A stretch of DNA of 64,000 nucleotides from Pictodentalium vernedei (lineage: Eukaryota > Mollusca > Scaphopoda > Dentaliida > Dentaliidae): assembly GCA_031216915.1 (NCBI GenBank), contig CM062289.1:392796674-392860673 (forward strand), in the 5' to 3' direction. Numbering within the stretch: the stretch's first letter is position 1; each line of letters begins with the position of its first letter. The notes under the pieces were generated by a model, which did not search any database, was not told the DNA's origin, and saw nothing but the letters and a program-made list of their open reading frames with translations. Shown piece by piece: positions 11,796 through 22,910 of this stretch. The position numbers and the translations under genes are program-made.

Positions 11796-12124
11796 ATGAC
11801 GGCACTGGATAAATCATAAAAAAAACCCAGGTAAACTCATTCCATCTTTGTTCAAATCGTAAATCGGTTTGTAATTTAAACAACACTTTATCCGGAGCAC
11901 CGTCTGCTGCACGTGTGAAAAATCCAGAAAAATGAAGCAGCTTGCTAGTCACTCCGTTGATGAAGCAATTACGAAACGGGCGACGTCATTTCAAATATTT
12001 CGCGTTGTGACGTCAGACGGTAACATTTGCTAGGGGAACGGTAAACATAAAAGAAACTATGCCAGCTCTCATCCTATCAGAGAACGAGGAGTTTACACTT
12101 ATTGGAACATTAACTGATAATTTA

Positions 12125-12640
12125 CCACTCTCAAGGAGTTAAAATTGATCGAAACAGCATAGAAATAGGTTTATTTCTTTATTTGAACCCAGACTGTCCA
12201 ATAATCTTGACAAATAAAGGGCAGTCGTCACAAACCCATACAACTAACCACAATACATGTTAAGTCGACCACGTGGCGCAGTCGGTAAAGGCACCACACC
12301 TGAATCGCGACATCAGGGGTTCGCGTCCCTTTTGATTCTTTCGAGAAACTTCTATTTTTAGTAAAACAACATAAACTGGTAATTTATCACCCCAAAGTGT
12401 TTAAACTTAATAAAAATGCACAGAAATGAGTTTATTTAGTCTTTATGTGAGACTAAACTGTCCAATAATCTAAACGAATAATGAATAGTCGTCACACATC
12501 CATACAACTAACTACCACACACCTCACATCGACCGCGTGGTGCAGTCGGTAAAAGCGCCATACAAAAATCGCGACATCAGGGGTTCGGATCCTCACGATG
12601 GCAAATAAACTGAAAAACATAACAGAACAAACAACATAAA
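12125..12640. repeat. Tandem duplication (about 260 bp x2) holding tRNA-like relics
   Basis: Two adjacent diverged copies of the unit I segment 2095-2310. Each holds the text CTGTCCAATAATCT and a tRNA-like block (12267-12330 and 12531-12602, plus strand) with GGCGCAGTCGGTAAAG and CAGGGGTTCG. Unit I has only one copy, so this doubled in unit II. Confidence 0.7.
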
Positions 12641-12677
12641 ATAAAACATACACATAAAAATAAACTCAAAAATCAAG

Positions 12678-13107
12678 GTTAAGTAATGAGATAAGACCAG
12701 GATGTACAAAGGAAAGTAGTGAGATAAGACCAGGATGTACAAAGGAAAGTAGTGAGATAAGACCAGGATGTACAAAGGTAAGTAGTGAGATAAGACCAGG
12801 ATGTACAAAGGAAAGTAGTGAGATAAGACCAGGATGTACAAAGGAAAGTAGTGAGATAAGACCAGGATGTACAAAGGAAAGTAGTGAGATAAGACCAGGA
12901 TGTACAAAGGAAAGTAGTGAGATAAGACCAGGATGTACAAACCCTTATAAAAAAAGTACCATGGTAAACCATGGTAAATCCGAAAATACCCTGGTAATAC
13001 CATGGTATACCATGGTATTACCAGGGTATTTTGGGATTTACCATGGTTTACCATGGTACTTTTTTATAAGGGAAGGTAAGTAGTGAGATAAGACCAGGGT
13101 TGCACAA
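12678..13107. repeat. 33-bp minisatellite, 9 units, split by a hairpin insertion
   Basis: Eight head-to-tail units (12678-12941) contain GTAGTGAGATAAGACCAGG and ATGTACAAA, and a ninth lies after the hairpin at 12942-13072. Because 33 is divisible by three, it gives an 11-residue periodic open frame on the minus strand, which I do not take as coding. Unit I holds about three degenerate units at 2400-2520, so the array grew in unit II. Confidence 0.9.
12942..13072. mobile_element. 131-bp near-perfect palindromic element
   Basis: The ends are CCCTTATAAAAAAAGTACC and its complement. The interior consists of CCATGGTAAA/TACCATGG repeats around a central TACCATGGTATACCATGGTA. It interrupts the 33-bp array cleanly. 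A diverged copy at 19247-19357 lies in the LINE 3' region. The target duplication is at most 2 bp (AA) and is ambiguous. Confidence 0.8.
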
Positions 13108-13231
13108 AGGTGGATGATTAGAAAAGAACAGATAAACGGATTAGAGAGACGTTGCAGTGAAGCGACTTTTCCTTTTTTCTCAGCTTTTCTCTTTTTTGGC
13201 CAATTTTCACCAATTTGAGCAAAACATGCTT

Positions 13232-13292
13232 AGGTTGGATTCGAACCGAGTACCGAGATCAGCAGCACACCACGCTAATCACTGCACTGACC
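13232..13292 (-). repeat. tRNA-like relic, unit II copy
   Basis: Minus-strand GTGCAGTGATTAGCGTGG and CTCGGTTCGAATCCAACC match the relic at 2599-2662. The anticodon arm is not convincing. Confidence 0.5.
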
Positions 13293-13866
13293 ACAATCTG
13301 ATATACACAGGTCAGGAACCTTCAGTGGTTCTGAAGTGTCCAGCTACATCATTTCGCGTAATTTTCACGCCAAAATTAATGCCTGACCCGCCAAGTCGAG
13401 AAATTTAAGTTTCAGTCTGTGTATAATTACATTGTTAATGTAGTTATACGTTTTGGGTCCAAATACTCAATTCCCATTGGTCAGCTGGATGAAAACGTCA
13501 TGACCAAATGTAATTCACTTTCCAATGAATACATTTGGTCGAACGTTGACCCGCATTTACGGTAAAGCGCAGTTGACAGAATGTAATTCGGGCGGTGTTT
13601 GGGCGGGTTTTTAACTGTTAGCGCCTCTCGCAGTGATCAACTCCGTTGTTGTTTCTTTGGTGACATTTCCCAACTGTGGCATAAAGCCCCTTACTAAAAT
13701 ACTCGTTTCCATTTCTAAAGTTGTGAAAATTAAAAATCAGAGTTGTGCGCTTTGTCTTTTGTGTGGGGGTGTTTTTTCGCCTCGTTCGTTCGTACATGTT
13801 TTATTTCGTCTTTCTGCTTTGTTGTTTGGTAAAAAAGTAGTTTAAACAGTTACATAATGTAATTAT

Positions 13867-14011
13867 AAGAATTGAATGCAATTTTTATAATCTTTATTGG
13901 AGTATGAACGTGTGGGAATGGGTACAACTTCGGGATTCATACATAATTTGTACCCATTCCCACTCGTTCATACTCCAATAAAGATTATAAAAAATGCATT
14001 CAATTCTTAAA
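13867..14011. repeat. 145-bp hairpin
   Basis: Two arms of about 60 bp (AAGAATTGAATGCAATTTTT... and complement, including GAACGTGTGGGAATGGGTAC) enclose an AT-rich loop of about 20 nt. A decayed half-copy appears at 27078-27150 (AAGAATTGGAATGAATTAT). It is inserted in unit II relative to unit I (between the parts matching 2775 and 2785). Confidence 0.8.
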
Positions 14012-14310
14012 TGTACCTTTAAACTTAGCGAATATCAGCCATGATGAGAGGCAAAGTAGTAAGTGATAAGGATTTCAATTTAGATTGAAAATTTCGCCTG
14101 TCCAATGTGTCTTGTAAAGTATTCTATGACTTTCAGCAAAGTGTAAAGAACACCGTTTAGGATGTTCCACTTCGCGTTCTACTTCCACCTGTTTTATGCC
14201 CGTCTGATAAAGGCAAAATTTTCACTCAAGACATCATAAAAACTTATTACATTATAGTCGTCGTACGAACACTGGGATAATATATAATTAAAGATTTTCG
14301 TCGGCAGAGC

Positions 14311-14743
14311 AGGCCTGGCATTTTCAGAAGAGCGATTTATTCGCTCGCCTACTGCTCGCTTTAAAAAAATTGAGGAGAGCGAAAAATTGCTCTCCTAGCC
14401 TTAGAAAATAATGATTACCACAACAGTCTATTCCTAAAACCCACAGGTTTTCAGATCTTGCCGTGTTAGTGGTCTCTGCAATATGGCCACACTGCCCTTC
14501 CCACACCTCCGGGCCTTACCAAGGCCCGGAGGTGTGGGAAGGGCAGTGTTGCCGTCTCACAGAGACTACCTGGTTAGCAGCATCAAATAAAATGTTCAAA
14601 GCCCAGAAGGCAGAATTGATTAATGGTACAACTTCGTTTTGCCACTTTTAGCTTTTGTAAGCTTGAGGAGAGCTAATCGCTCCCCTAGGCCATGCAAGGA
14701 GAGCGATTTTTAGCCCTCCTGCATTTTTAAGAATGCCAGGCCT
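14311..14743. mobile_element. hAT-like TIR element with central hairpin
   Basis: A 433-bp element with terminal repeats AGGCCTGGCATT and complement. Flanking octamers GGCAGAGC and GGCAGAGT (14303-14310, 14744-14751) match at 7 of 8 positions. The subterminal parts carry repeated AGAGCGATTTNTCGCTC-like stretches. The central palindrome at about 14484-14552 has arms CTGCCCTTCCCACACCTCCG. No transposase is present. Confidence 0.65.
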
Positions 14744-15324
14744 GGCAGAGTGTAAATCTGAAGTGTCATGTATGTAATGTAAGACTTGTAGTCGAGGGTT
14801 TAGGGTTTTATCTACAAGAGTTCTCCATCAATTTTCGTAGTCGAAGTAATTATGTATCTGTTTTTGTTACAGTTTATAGAAGAGTTCATGCAGGTTCTCT
14901 CCAATGAACAGTAAAAATATAAGCCTCATCTAAAAATAGAATGCGTTTTACTCAATATGAACAGCATTTACAGAATTCAAAGAATCAGTGCATTTAAGTA
15001 GAGCCCAACCATGGGCTTTTATCACTCGGTTAATAAATATCTTATTGCTTTACTGGCAATTCAGTAAAATGCTGGAGCTCCAAGGTTCACCCCACGTATT
15101 TCAGGAACATTTCTGAAATCTTTTACTGTCGAACTTTAAGCGATTGATAATAAAAAAGACCTATAAGAATATCACAAATAAAGGACAATATTTATACAAT
15201 GACTTACAATCGTCCAGAAACATCCTGTATGGTGGGGTGGGAGGGGGGGGGGGGGATCTTTTTTGAGAATTTTGTGGGTGTTTCAGGACACTCAGCATCT
15301 TTGGCCTTCTCATGTCCATAACAC

Positions 15325-15490
15325 AGGGATGGAGTTTAACCAATCGTTTATATATATGTTGTCCACTTTAGAGGAGTTCCCCCAGTTGTTGGTTCCGGGT
15401 TCAATTTTACCAGTAAAGCAGAACAACTTGTTTACCACGAAAAACAAGTACGGCTCCAAATCCAGGCCGGGGGTTTCAGAAAAACAACAT
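15325..15490. repeat. Interspersed repeat R, copy 1
   Basis: It matches 25395-25620 and 41395-41530 in the stretches CAATCGTTTATA...ATGTTGTCCA and TTTTACCAGTAAA...CTTGTTTACCAC. The two other copies continue at the left into the SINE tail read backwards, which suggests a retroelement 3' region. Next to it are G- and C-rich runs (15228-15256, 15491-15520). Confidence 0.55.
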
Positions 15491-15757
15491 AATCCCCCCA
15501 CCCCTCCCCCACCCCACACACACACAGACACACTTTCTGACACACTCACATATAAACTGTCATATCCCATAATCACTGCCAATGAGCTCAACATGCCATT
15601 CTTTTGCCAACATAAATAATATCTACAGTAAACTTGTGATCAGTGTCAAACACCCCTTAATCCTCAAAGACCCATTTCAGGCTCTTGTGATCTCAGAACA
15701 TATGGCATTAAGATGCCATCGTTAAGGGGTCCTGCTAACAATAGACAACTCACCTGA

Positions 15758-15823
15758 GCAGTGATTTCTAGTCAAGTCTTGGCTGCCTTAACAGGCAGCC
15801 AATACTTGACAAGAAATCACTGC
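15758..15823. repeat. 66-bp hairpin
   Basis: Near-perfect arms GCAGTGATTTCT...TCAAGT and complement meet at GGCTGCCTTAACAGGCAGCC. CCCTTAA/TTAAGGG motifs at 15653, 15722, 15881 and 15940 hint at a decayed TTAA element around it, but no clean boundary is visible. Confidence 0.7.
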
Positions 15824-16974
15824 TAAGCAACTGGACATGTACAGATTGTAGTCTAGTGGGAATTCAGGACAAATTCCCAGGCCCTTAAGGGTTGGCAAAA
15901 CTGAAAAGAAAATCAGTCACTTCTTTCGTGAAACTAAACCCCTTAACTGTCATCAAGCCTCAACAAGGACTTATACGTAGCGAATGTAAGAAAATCTGAA
16001 AATGCAGACATTTTCGGTATTCAATGATGGGTTCGGTTGGGTTTTTCAGTATCCCTGTGATATCGGTATCGGTTCGGTTTTTCGGTATATTGCCCATCTT
16101 TAAAATGCATTGTACAGAACGAAACACACTAATAACAGAGTTTGTGAGTATACTTCTAACCAAAGCGAGCCAAGTAATTACAACATATTTTTCAACGCTT
16201 TTTCAAGACTTTTCCAACAATGTCCAATTTTCACCTTCATTCAAGCACTTTCGGGGGCCTGAACTATCTTTTCAGTTCATGTTTAAGCACTTCCAAGAAA
16301 CTGAATGAAATCCGTTCGCGAAATATTAGAAGATACTAAAGTTGCCACGGTACATTCTCAAGGGACAATCGTATCATGTGCCGACAGCCCACTTGACTAA
16401 TTACCGAAATAATTTGAAAAGCATACTCAGTCACAGATCGCAAACAAACATTTAACGACTTTCGGGCTGTGTTTGTCAAGAGTTGAGATCGATAAATACC
16501 TTATCTTTGAAAAACAACAACTTACGATTTGTAACATCCCAATAACACTGTTGAATATACATTTGGGAGAACTTTATTGGAGAACTTTAATAACAAGACA
16601 CAAAAAACCAGTTGATACGGAAATGGAAATTGGTGTGATGTAAATTTTGAATCTGGAATGAGGGGAGGTAATTTCCATTGAAAATATCCATAACCGCTTT
16701 TTTGTCCCATACTAATTCCGTACCTCCACTTACCGTGCCTTGTTTATACAATTTATATTTTACATAAATCTTAACGACCCAACAGCATATTTATTTTTAT
16801 CAACGAAAAATTCCGATAACTCCAAAATTTTCTTCAAAAAGTATGTTTGGTTTGTAGAAAGAGCAAGCCGAACATATGATTGAAACAAAATGAGATGGCT
16901 TGGTAACTTGGCCAGATTGTCTTCATCAATTGTACTGATGGAAAGAGTTCTTCTTGGACCAGTCCCAGGAATCG

Positions 16975-17166
16975 TTGAATTTTTTTACTTTTGAATATAA
17001 TGACCGAAATTAATCATTAGCATTTCAGATGACGTGGCAATTTACCGAAAGGTAAATTGCCACGTTTTCTGGAATGCTAAAGATTAATTTTAGGCACTTA
17101 TAGTCATAAAGAAAAAAATACAGTTTTGTAAAATACAATTGTACTAGTTTTTTAGGACCCCCCCCC
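16975..17166. mobile_element. Family E hairpin element, copy 1
   Basis: The central inverted repeat (about 17006-17094) has ATTAGCATTTC..GTGGCAATTTACC and complement. To its right is AAAATACAATTGTACTAG, matching the terminal part of the better-preserved copy at 37628-37972. It ends by a 15-nt C run (about 17158-17172). Ends are not clean. Confidence 0.55.
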
Positions 17167-17835
17167 CCCCCCTCCGGTTTTAACTGAATAAAGGAAGAAA
17201 GGGGAAATGACATCTAAGGACTGCACAGTCAACTGACATATCTCTGAGCTGATCGAATCTCACAAAGACAAGTGTAAGATTTCATTTTCACAGTTCAGCC
17301 ATATCAGGTTCTATATCTTGAGTTTAGATTTTTCAAAACAGTTCAGTTGTCAGCACGAAAACAGCATCTTAAAATCCTTGGAACCACAAAACGATTGGGC
17401 CGATGTGGATTAATAATTTTAAGATCAACACTTGACTGATATAATATTCCTCAACATCTCTCAGGGATTAACTTGCAGTACCGTAATGTTTCCTATATTT
17501 ATTTATTTATTGATGTTTAAGGTCACATATTTATGCACAATGGCTAATCATGACCGTGACAATTTTACGGGTGGAGGAAGCCGGAGTACCCGGAGAGAAC
17601 CACCGAGCAACGACGAGCAGCTGCCAGCTCCTCAACATCGTAACTCCGCACTGCAGCACAGGCAGGGTTAGATTGGCTGAAGACATGCGTACCATCGACG
17701 TGCAGTACGCCTTAGTACACAGCGTCATTGTGCCCCCACGTGGGCAATGGAGATGAAGCTTCTTGCCCAAGGCACCCAACGCGGTTGCCGCAGGTGGGAT
17801 TCGAACCGAGGACTTCTCGGCTTGCAGCCTGCACC

Positions 17836-17866
<31 letters not shown>

Positions 17867-19246
17867 TTAAAAGCAGTTCTATAATAAAACTTTGTACAAA
17901 ATATTTACCATATATACAATAAATATATGATCCGCACTGACAATTGATCATCTCTCCCTCACAGATTCACACACTGGCACATGTTCCCAACCCCCTGAAA
18001 GTTGGGCTGACGTGTAAACCCAACAATCAGCAGAACCCTCCCAATATGAAAAACTGCAACGTGATAATAATAAAATACTGGAAAGATGAAAAATAAGTTG
18101 ATTCATAGAAATTCTTCAAACCATAAATGAAGAATCACGTATGGAACATCAATACTCAGAAATTTGAAACATTGGTGCATTATATCGCAGCATATCAGCA
18201 GCACCTGTCTAATGACTGGGTGTTGACTGAACCCAACCCCAAAAATTTCTGTACGGCATTTCAGCTACACCGTTTAAAGACTGTTGTAGCTGATAGAAAC
18301 AAATCCCTAGTAAATCCCACTGAATTTCAGCAACACCCGTCTAAAGAATGAGTGTAAACTGAATCCCACCATAGCCAATTAAATTTTCACAAAAAGCATA
18401 TCAAACCAAAAATTACATAATTATTCAAACAAAAACTGTATATTTTCAAGTGTTATTCCTAAACGTATCAATCATATATTATAATATTAGAAAGTCTAGT
18501 ATAAAGTATATTTAAGCAATTAACAGGGTATAGCTTTTGAAGTTCGAAAAAAAAAAAAAAACCCAAATTATTTTCTGTGACTCTAGAATAGGTGCCAAAA
18601 TATACTAGGGCGTTTGACTAATGTCATTTTGTTAATTTGAGAGTAAAGAGTTGTTACCTCCCTTTGAATATGAACTCGATCGCGAACATCATGGTGAAAG
18701 CTTCTCAGAAACAAATTAAAAATGAATAAATAAAGGGTATACTCAAAATTGTGTAAAATAGAAAAGTTAGAATATTAATTACCTTAAAGAAACTAGGCCT
18801 TGTACAGAGAGGATAAACTAAACTCAAAAGTCAAACCTCTATCTCTCAACACAAAATTACGAAATACCGAGAACAAGGAAGTGATTGATTACATTCAAGA
18901 ATGGCAAGTGTAAAATATTGAAAATAGTGAAAGTATTATGTATCATTTCTGTTCTACTCACGAAATAGGAAATATTATGTGCAAATACTAACTATTAAAA
19001 GTAGAACAGAACCCCCCCACCCCCACCACCACCAAAAAAACCCCCCAAAAAACCATAAACCCAAAACAACTGAAATTGTTCAAACAAAAAAGACATAACA
19101 TCCTCATATATGGGATTACGCACATACAAGGAACTAATTATTTATAATTGAACTCCCCTCACAATTATTAATTCTTTACCCAAGTGTATTAAAAATATCT
19201 TTTATCAAATCCAGGGTTGATTAAAAACAAATCCTACCATTTTGGT

Positions 19247-19357
19247 AACCCTCATAAAAAAGTACCACAGCAGACCATGGCAAATCCCAAAATACCCCGG
19301 CAATACCATGGTACCACCAGGGCACCCCGGGGCCCACCACGGCACCCCTTAAAAAGG
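19247..19357. mobile_element. Decayed copy of the CCATGG palindromic element
   Basis: It runs from CCCTCATAAAAAAGTACCAC to TTAAAAAGGG with CCATGG and CCCCGG steps inside, resembling 12942-13072. The right arm is GC-enriched by substitutions. It lies in the 3' noncoding part of the LINE and could belong to that LINE family or be a later insertion. Confidence 0.6.
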
Positions 19358-19876
19358 GAAGACTGTAATGTTGTGTATATCCAGGCAATATAAAAGTTCA
19401 TGCAAGGCAAACCTATCAAATATGCACTGTTTCTAAGTCTCTTTGCTTTCCCTAGAGCCGTAACAATGGCAAAATTGACAACCAAAGGAGTTTACAAACT
19501 GAGAAAATGCTGATAACAATTATGATTATAGCCATTAGTACACCAGGTACAGTAATCTGACCCCCCCCCCTTTCCTTACAACCATCTTTGGTTTTTAACA
19601 CTACCAAAGGCACAATACCATAATTGAGTTTAATGCTACTTTAAGCATATATGGCTATATAAAACCAGTTTTACAAGAGTAAACCTAATTCTAAATCATC
19701 ATTTATGCCTGTGTAGCCCACTTAGACAACTGCCACACTAGATGTGGGCTAGGTGAATGCTTACAGCAGCACATTGAAGGTAAAACCTAAAAACATTATT
19801 CAAAGTATACTTCACTCCTATTGGATGTTCAAGTAATTCGAATTAATTTCTATGACCTAGTTTGACAAATAGATTA

Positions 19877-22344
19877 TTAAAAGTTAACTTCGATCGTACC
19901 GTCACGCATATATACTAAATTATTGTTCTGAAGAATATTTTTTTCTAAGAAATTATTTGAATGACTGTGGCTAAAAAATATTTGCATGTATTTTAGGTGC
20001 TGCTTTATTAAAATTCTAAGCAAGTCAAACACTCTTAATAGTTTGCCTTCCTTCATGAAAAAATTTCTTCTTCTGAACACAGCCACCCTGTATGAACTAA
20101 GGAGTAAATTGATAAAAATTCCATTGACCACTGAACTTTTTTTGTGGTAGCCGAATAGCAAAAACTCATTAAAATTATCAACAGATAAACTTATTTGTAA
20201 ACCCAACAATAAATATTCAGTTAACTTATGACATTCACTTTTTACTTTAACCAATAATGGACAGTTAATGAAAATGTGTAATATATCTTCAGGTTCTTGT
20301 TTACAAAGAGGGCATAATGAGGAAATACTGTTGTCAATTTTGTGCTGTAAGGAAAAGGTGTAAATTATATTATGTATTACTTTAAAATCAGTATCGATCA
20401 TATCAGATGATTTCCAAAATGCATGTAGAGACTTCCAGATTTGACTGAAGCTAATATGTGGAAATAATGATCTCCAGTATTGTTCAGCAGAGGGTTTTTC
20501 GATAAACTGCTGTATTAAAATATTGTACGCTTGTTTTGTTGTCAAAAATTCAATATCTGTTATTTCACCATTTGCACTTACAAATCTTAAATTGTCTTTA
20601 TCATCAGAAGAGTTTCTTCGATTATTCTGAGATTCAGAATTTATGAAGTCTTTCCAAGACTGCGGTAGTGCGTTTACGATTATATTGAATTTGCGTCGTA
20701 TATCTTTTGGGGAAAATGTAATAGTAGAATCTGAAATTAGCTCAATAATAGCATCAGGAGGAAGGAACCCTGGAACTACCTCATAAACAAAATCTCTCAC
20801 ACAAATGAGCCCCGCATTCACAAAATCAAAAAAATATAATTGTTTGCCATCTTCATCAATAATTTGTGGATTATCAAAAATACATTGGTCTAGAATATTA
20901 GATGTGTTCAGATTTAGATATTTATTCTTATCAGTTAATAGTCTCCATGCTTCAAGTATTTGAAAATAAAAATTTGACGATGATTTCAAAATTTTTTTGT
21001 CCAAGCTAATACTGAATATATTTTGAGATAAATTTAACATTTTATATCTACCTATATGGTAATAAAAAAATTTTGTCCATGGAAACTCACTCACAAATAA
21101 TTTTTTAATCCATTTACATCTCATGGCATACATTTTTGTTTCAATGTCAACAAAATTTAGACCCCCATCATTAAATTTAGCAACTATAGTACTATATTTA
21201 ACTAAATGTTTTTTACCGAACCACAGAAAATCTAGGCAAATTTTCTTTATTTCTTGCAAACAATTTTGAGGGATACTTACGACATGAAGTGTATACCAAA
21301 TTGTCGACAAGAGGAGAGTATTCAAAATCAAGGCTCTGCCTTTTAGCGATAAATTCCTTCTTTTCCACAAAAAGAGAATCTTCTTCATCTTAGTAATTCT
21401 TTCATTCCAGTTAAAAATATTATTCTTATTTTCATTGGGACCAAGAAATATTCCTAAAATTAGTATTGTTTCTTTACAATCTTTCAGTGGGAAGTTAGAA
21501 AAATCAGAAAACTTTGAAATACCTAAAGGCATGTACTCAGATTTGTCCATGTTAATTTTTGCTCCTGAACCTTTTGAGTAAATATCTAAAACACTGAGTG
21601 TATTTTCACATGAAACTTTATTTTTTAATAACAGTTCAGTATCATCAGCATGATTAAAAGATTTACACACACTTCCATCTGGGAGTTTTATTCCATGAAT
21701 ATCATCTCTATTGTTAATTAAACATATTAAAGGTTCTGCTGTTAATACGTACAGCATTGCCGACAATGGACAACCTTGTCGAACCGATCTTTCAATTCTG
21801 AAATAAGACGATGTATGCTGATTTACTTTAATGCAACTTTTAACCTCATGATATAATATTTTAACCCACTGTATGAAATTTTGGCCAAATCCAAATTTTT
21901 CAAGAACATGAAACAAATATACATGATTCACTCGATCAAATGCTTTCATTTGATCTAATTTGATGAGAATACCTTCTTGATTTTCATCTTCTATGTATTT
22001 AATGATATCTCGAATGCTGACAATATTCTCACTAATATCCCTACCTGGTACACATGTTTGAGTAGGAGACACCAAAGAACAAATGACATTTTTTAAACGA
22101 TTTGCGAGTACTTTTGACAGAATCTTATAATCAGTATTTAAAAGGCTAATCGGTCTCCAATTTTTAAGATCTCTTTTATCACCTTTCTTTTTATAAATTA
22201 CAACAATGATGCCTGTTTTCATAGATCGGCAAAGCTCTTTTTGTTCAAATATTTTGTTGAACACCTCAAAAAGAATTGATTTCAAAATACTCCAGAAATG
22301 TTTATAAAATTCAGATGTTAAACCATCTGAGCCAGGAGATTTTG
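19877..22344 (-). CDS. LINE ORF2 fragment: reverse transcriptase and C-terminal region
   Basis: About 822 codons stay open to the stop. An open frame extends upstream to 22750, but its first 135 codons read through the SINE head and unit III, so they are not LINE protein. The fragment starts at ATKSPGSDGLTSEFYKHFW in the RT finger region. RT motifs follow in order: NWRPISLLNTDYKILSKVL, the motif A block LDQMKAFDRVNH, motif B RQGCPLSAMLY and motif C HADD, with histidine where Y or F is usual. Near the C-terminus is a CCHC-type motif, CPLCKQEPEDILHIFINC. The endonuclease domain is absent, so the copy cannot move by itself. The intact frame implies a recent insertion. The Tx1/L1 clade is judged from the motif wording and not from a tree. 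Confidence 0.85.
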
Positions 22345-22509
22345 TTGCAGCCTGCACCTCTACCTCCTGAGCCACCACGCTCCCAATATTTCCTATAGCA
22401 TAGTGGGCAAATTCGTTGGTTGTTCCTTGATGCATGGAGCGGGGTCGTATCAGCAAGGGTTCTCGTGCTGTTTTGTTCTTTTGAGAACAAAATGACACAA
22501 ATACTGTTG

Positions 22510-22700
22510 GGTGTTTTGATATGAAAGGTGAGGGCAGACACCATGGAGTAGCTCTAAGTAGGCGTTGAACCTGTTCGGAATAAGCATGGGTAATTCTGTT
22601 AAAGTTACACTTTGCTAAGTCGTAGATTAGATCATCATAATAGGTATGCTCAGCACAGGGCCTGTTTTTGTAGTATTCTGACTTTGAAATTAATTCAAGA
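22510..22700. repeat. Interspersed repeat, pair with 24296-24480
   Basis: GATATGAAAGGTGAGG followed by CAGA, GAGTAG and CTGTTCGGAATRAG occurs here and at 24296-24375, with the similarity weakening beyond. Function and borders are unknown. Confidence 0.45.
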
Positions 22701-22910
22701 ACTGGATTCGAACGAGTGACGTTTATCATTTGTTTGATTCTGTTGTACAACTTAAGACAAACATGTGCAGACAGGTAGAGGCCACTTTGTGGGGCGTTGT
22801 TTGTTCAAGGATCATTTAGGAAATCACGGAATACTTATACTTACTGTTGGGCAGTATTTGTTATACAAATCAGACGGGGCCGGATTTTATAGTAGCATTC
22901 TGGTTGTAAC

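Larger units (their letters stand above)
6868..16000. repeat. Segmental repeat, unit II
   Basis: Second copy of the segment, expanded by insertions that unit I lacks: a SINE (8131-8488), a hAT-like element (8986-9622), the foldback element at 10077, hairpins at 10650 and 11516, an internal 260-bp duplication, a grown 33-bp minisatellite (12678-13107) and an element at 14311-14743. Deleting these restores collinearity with unit I. The right edge is approximate: 15540-15600 still resembles 6440-6500. Confidence 0.7.
17836..22344 (-). mobile_element. 5'-truncated Tx1/L1-type LINE
   Basis: A 4.5-kb minus-strand non-LTR retrotransposon beginning within the reverse-transcriptase domain and ending in a 24-nt poly-A tail (17836-17859 as T). 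A perfect 14-bp target duplication flanks it. About 2.0 kb of 3' noncoding sequence (17860-19876) follows the stop codon. It is AT-rich with short C runs and a hairpin insertion at 19247-19357. The 5' endonuclease part is absent, as usual for incomplete target-primed reverse transcription. Confidence 0.9.
17498..22384 (-). mobile_element. SINE (tRNA head type 1), split by a LINE
   Basis: The body and tail lie at 17498-17835. The first 26 bases of the head, plus a duplicated 14 bases, lie at 22345-22384. The outer target duplication is AATGTTTCCTATA (17485-17497) versus AATATTTCCTATA (22385-22397). The inner duplication made by the LINE is TTGCAGCCTGCACC (17822-17835 and 22345-22358). Removing the LINE restores an ordinary full-length SINE. 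Confidence 0.9.
16107..22560. repeat. Segmental repeat, unit III (partial, heavily interrupted)
   Basis: 16107-17497 follows unit I 240-1310, and 22385-22560 continues with unit I 1322-1400 (AAATTCGTTG..., GCAAGGGTTCTCGTG, TTTTGTTCTTTTGAGAA). The gap is exactly filled by the SINE/LINE nest. Unit III is cut off soon after and is the most diverged copy. A family E hairpin element (16975-17166) is a further insertion. Confidence 0.65.

Noticed and set aside
12593-13054. 153-codon minus-strand frame with 11-residue repeats (SHYFPLYILVL)
   Set aside because: Produced by the 33-bp minisatellite and the adjoining palindrome; a period divisible by three keeps any frame open.
12678-13107. CRISPR-like array
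   Set aside because: Units are contiguous 33-bp repeats without unique spacers, in a eukaryotic repeat context.
22345-22750. N-terminal 135 codons of the long LINE reading frame
   Set aside because: This stretch is the interrupted SINE head and unit III sequence, with a target duplication marking the true LINE border at 22344.
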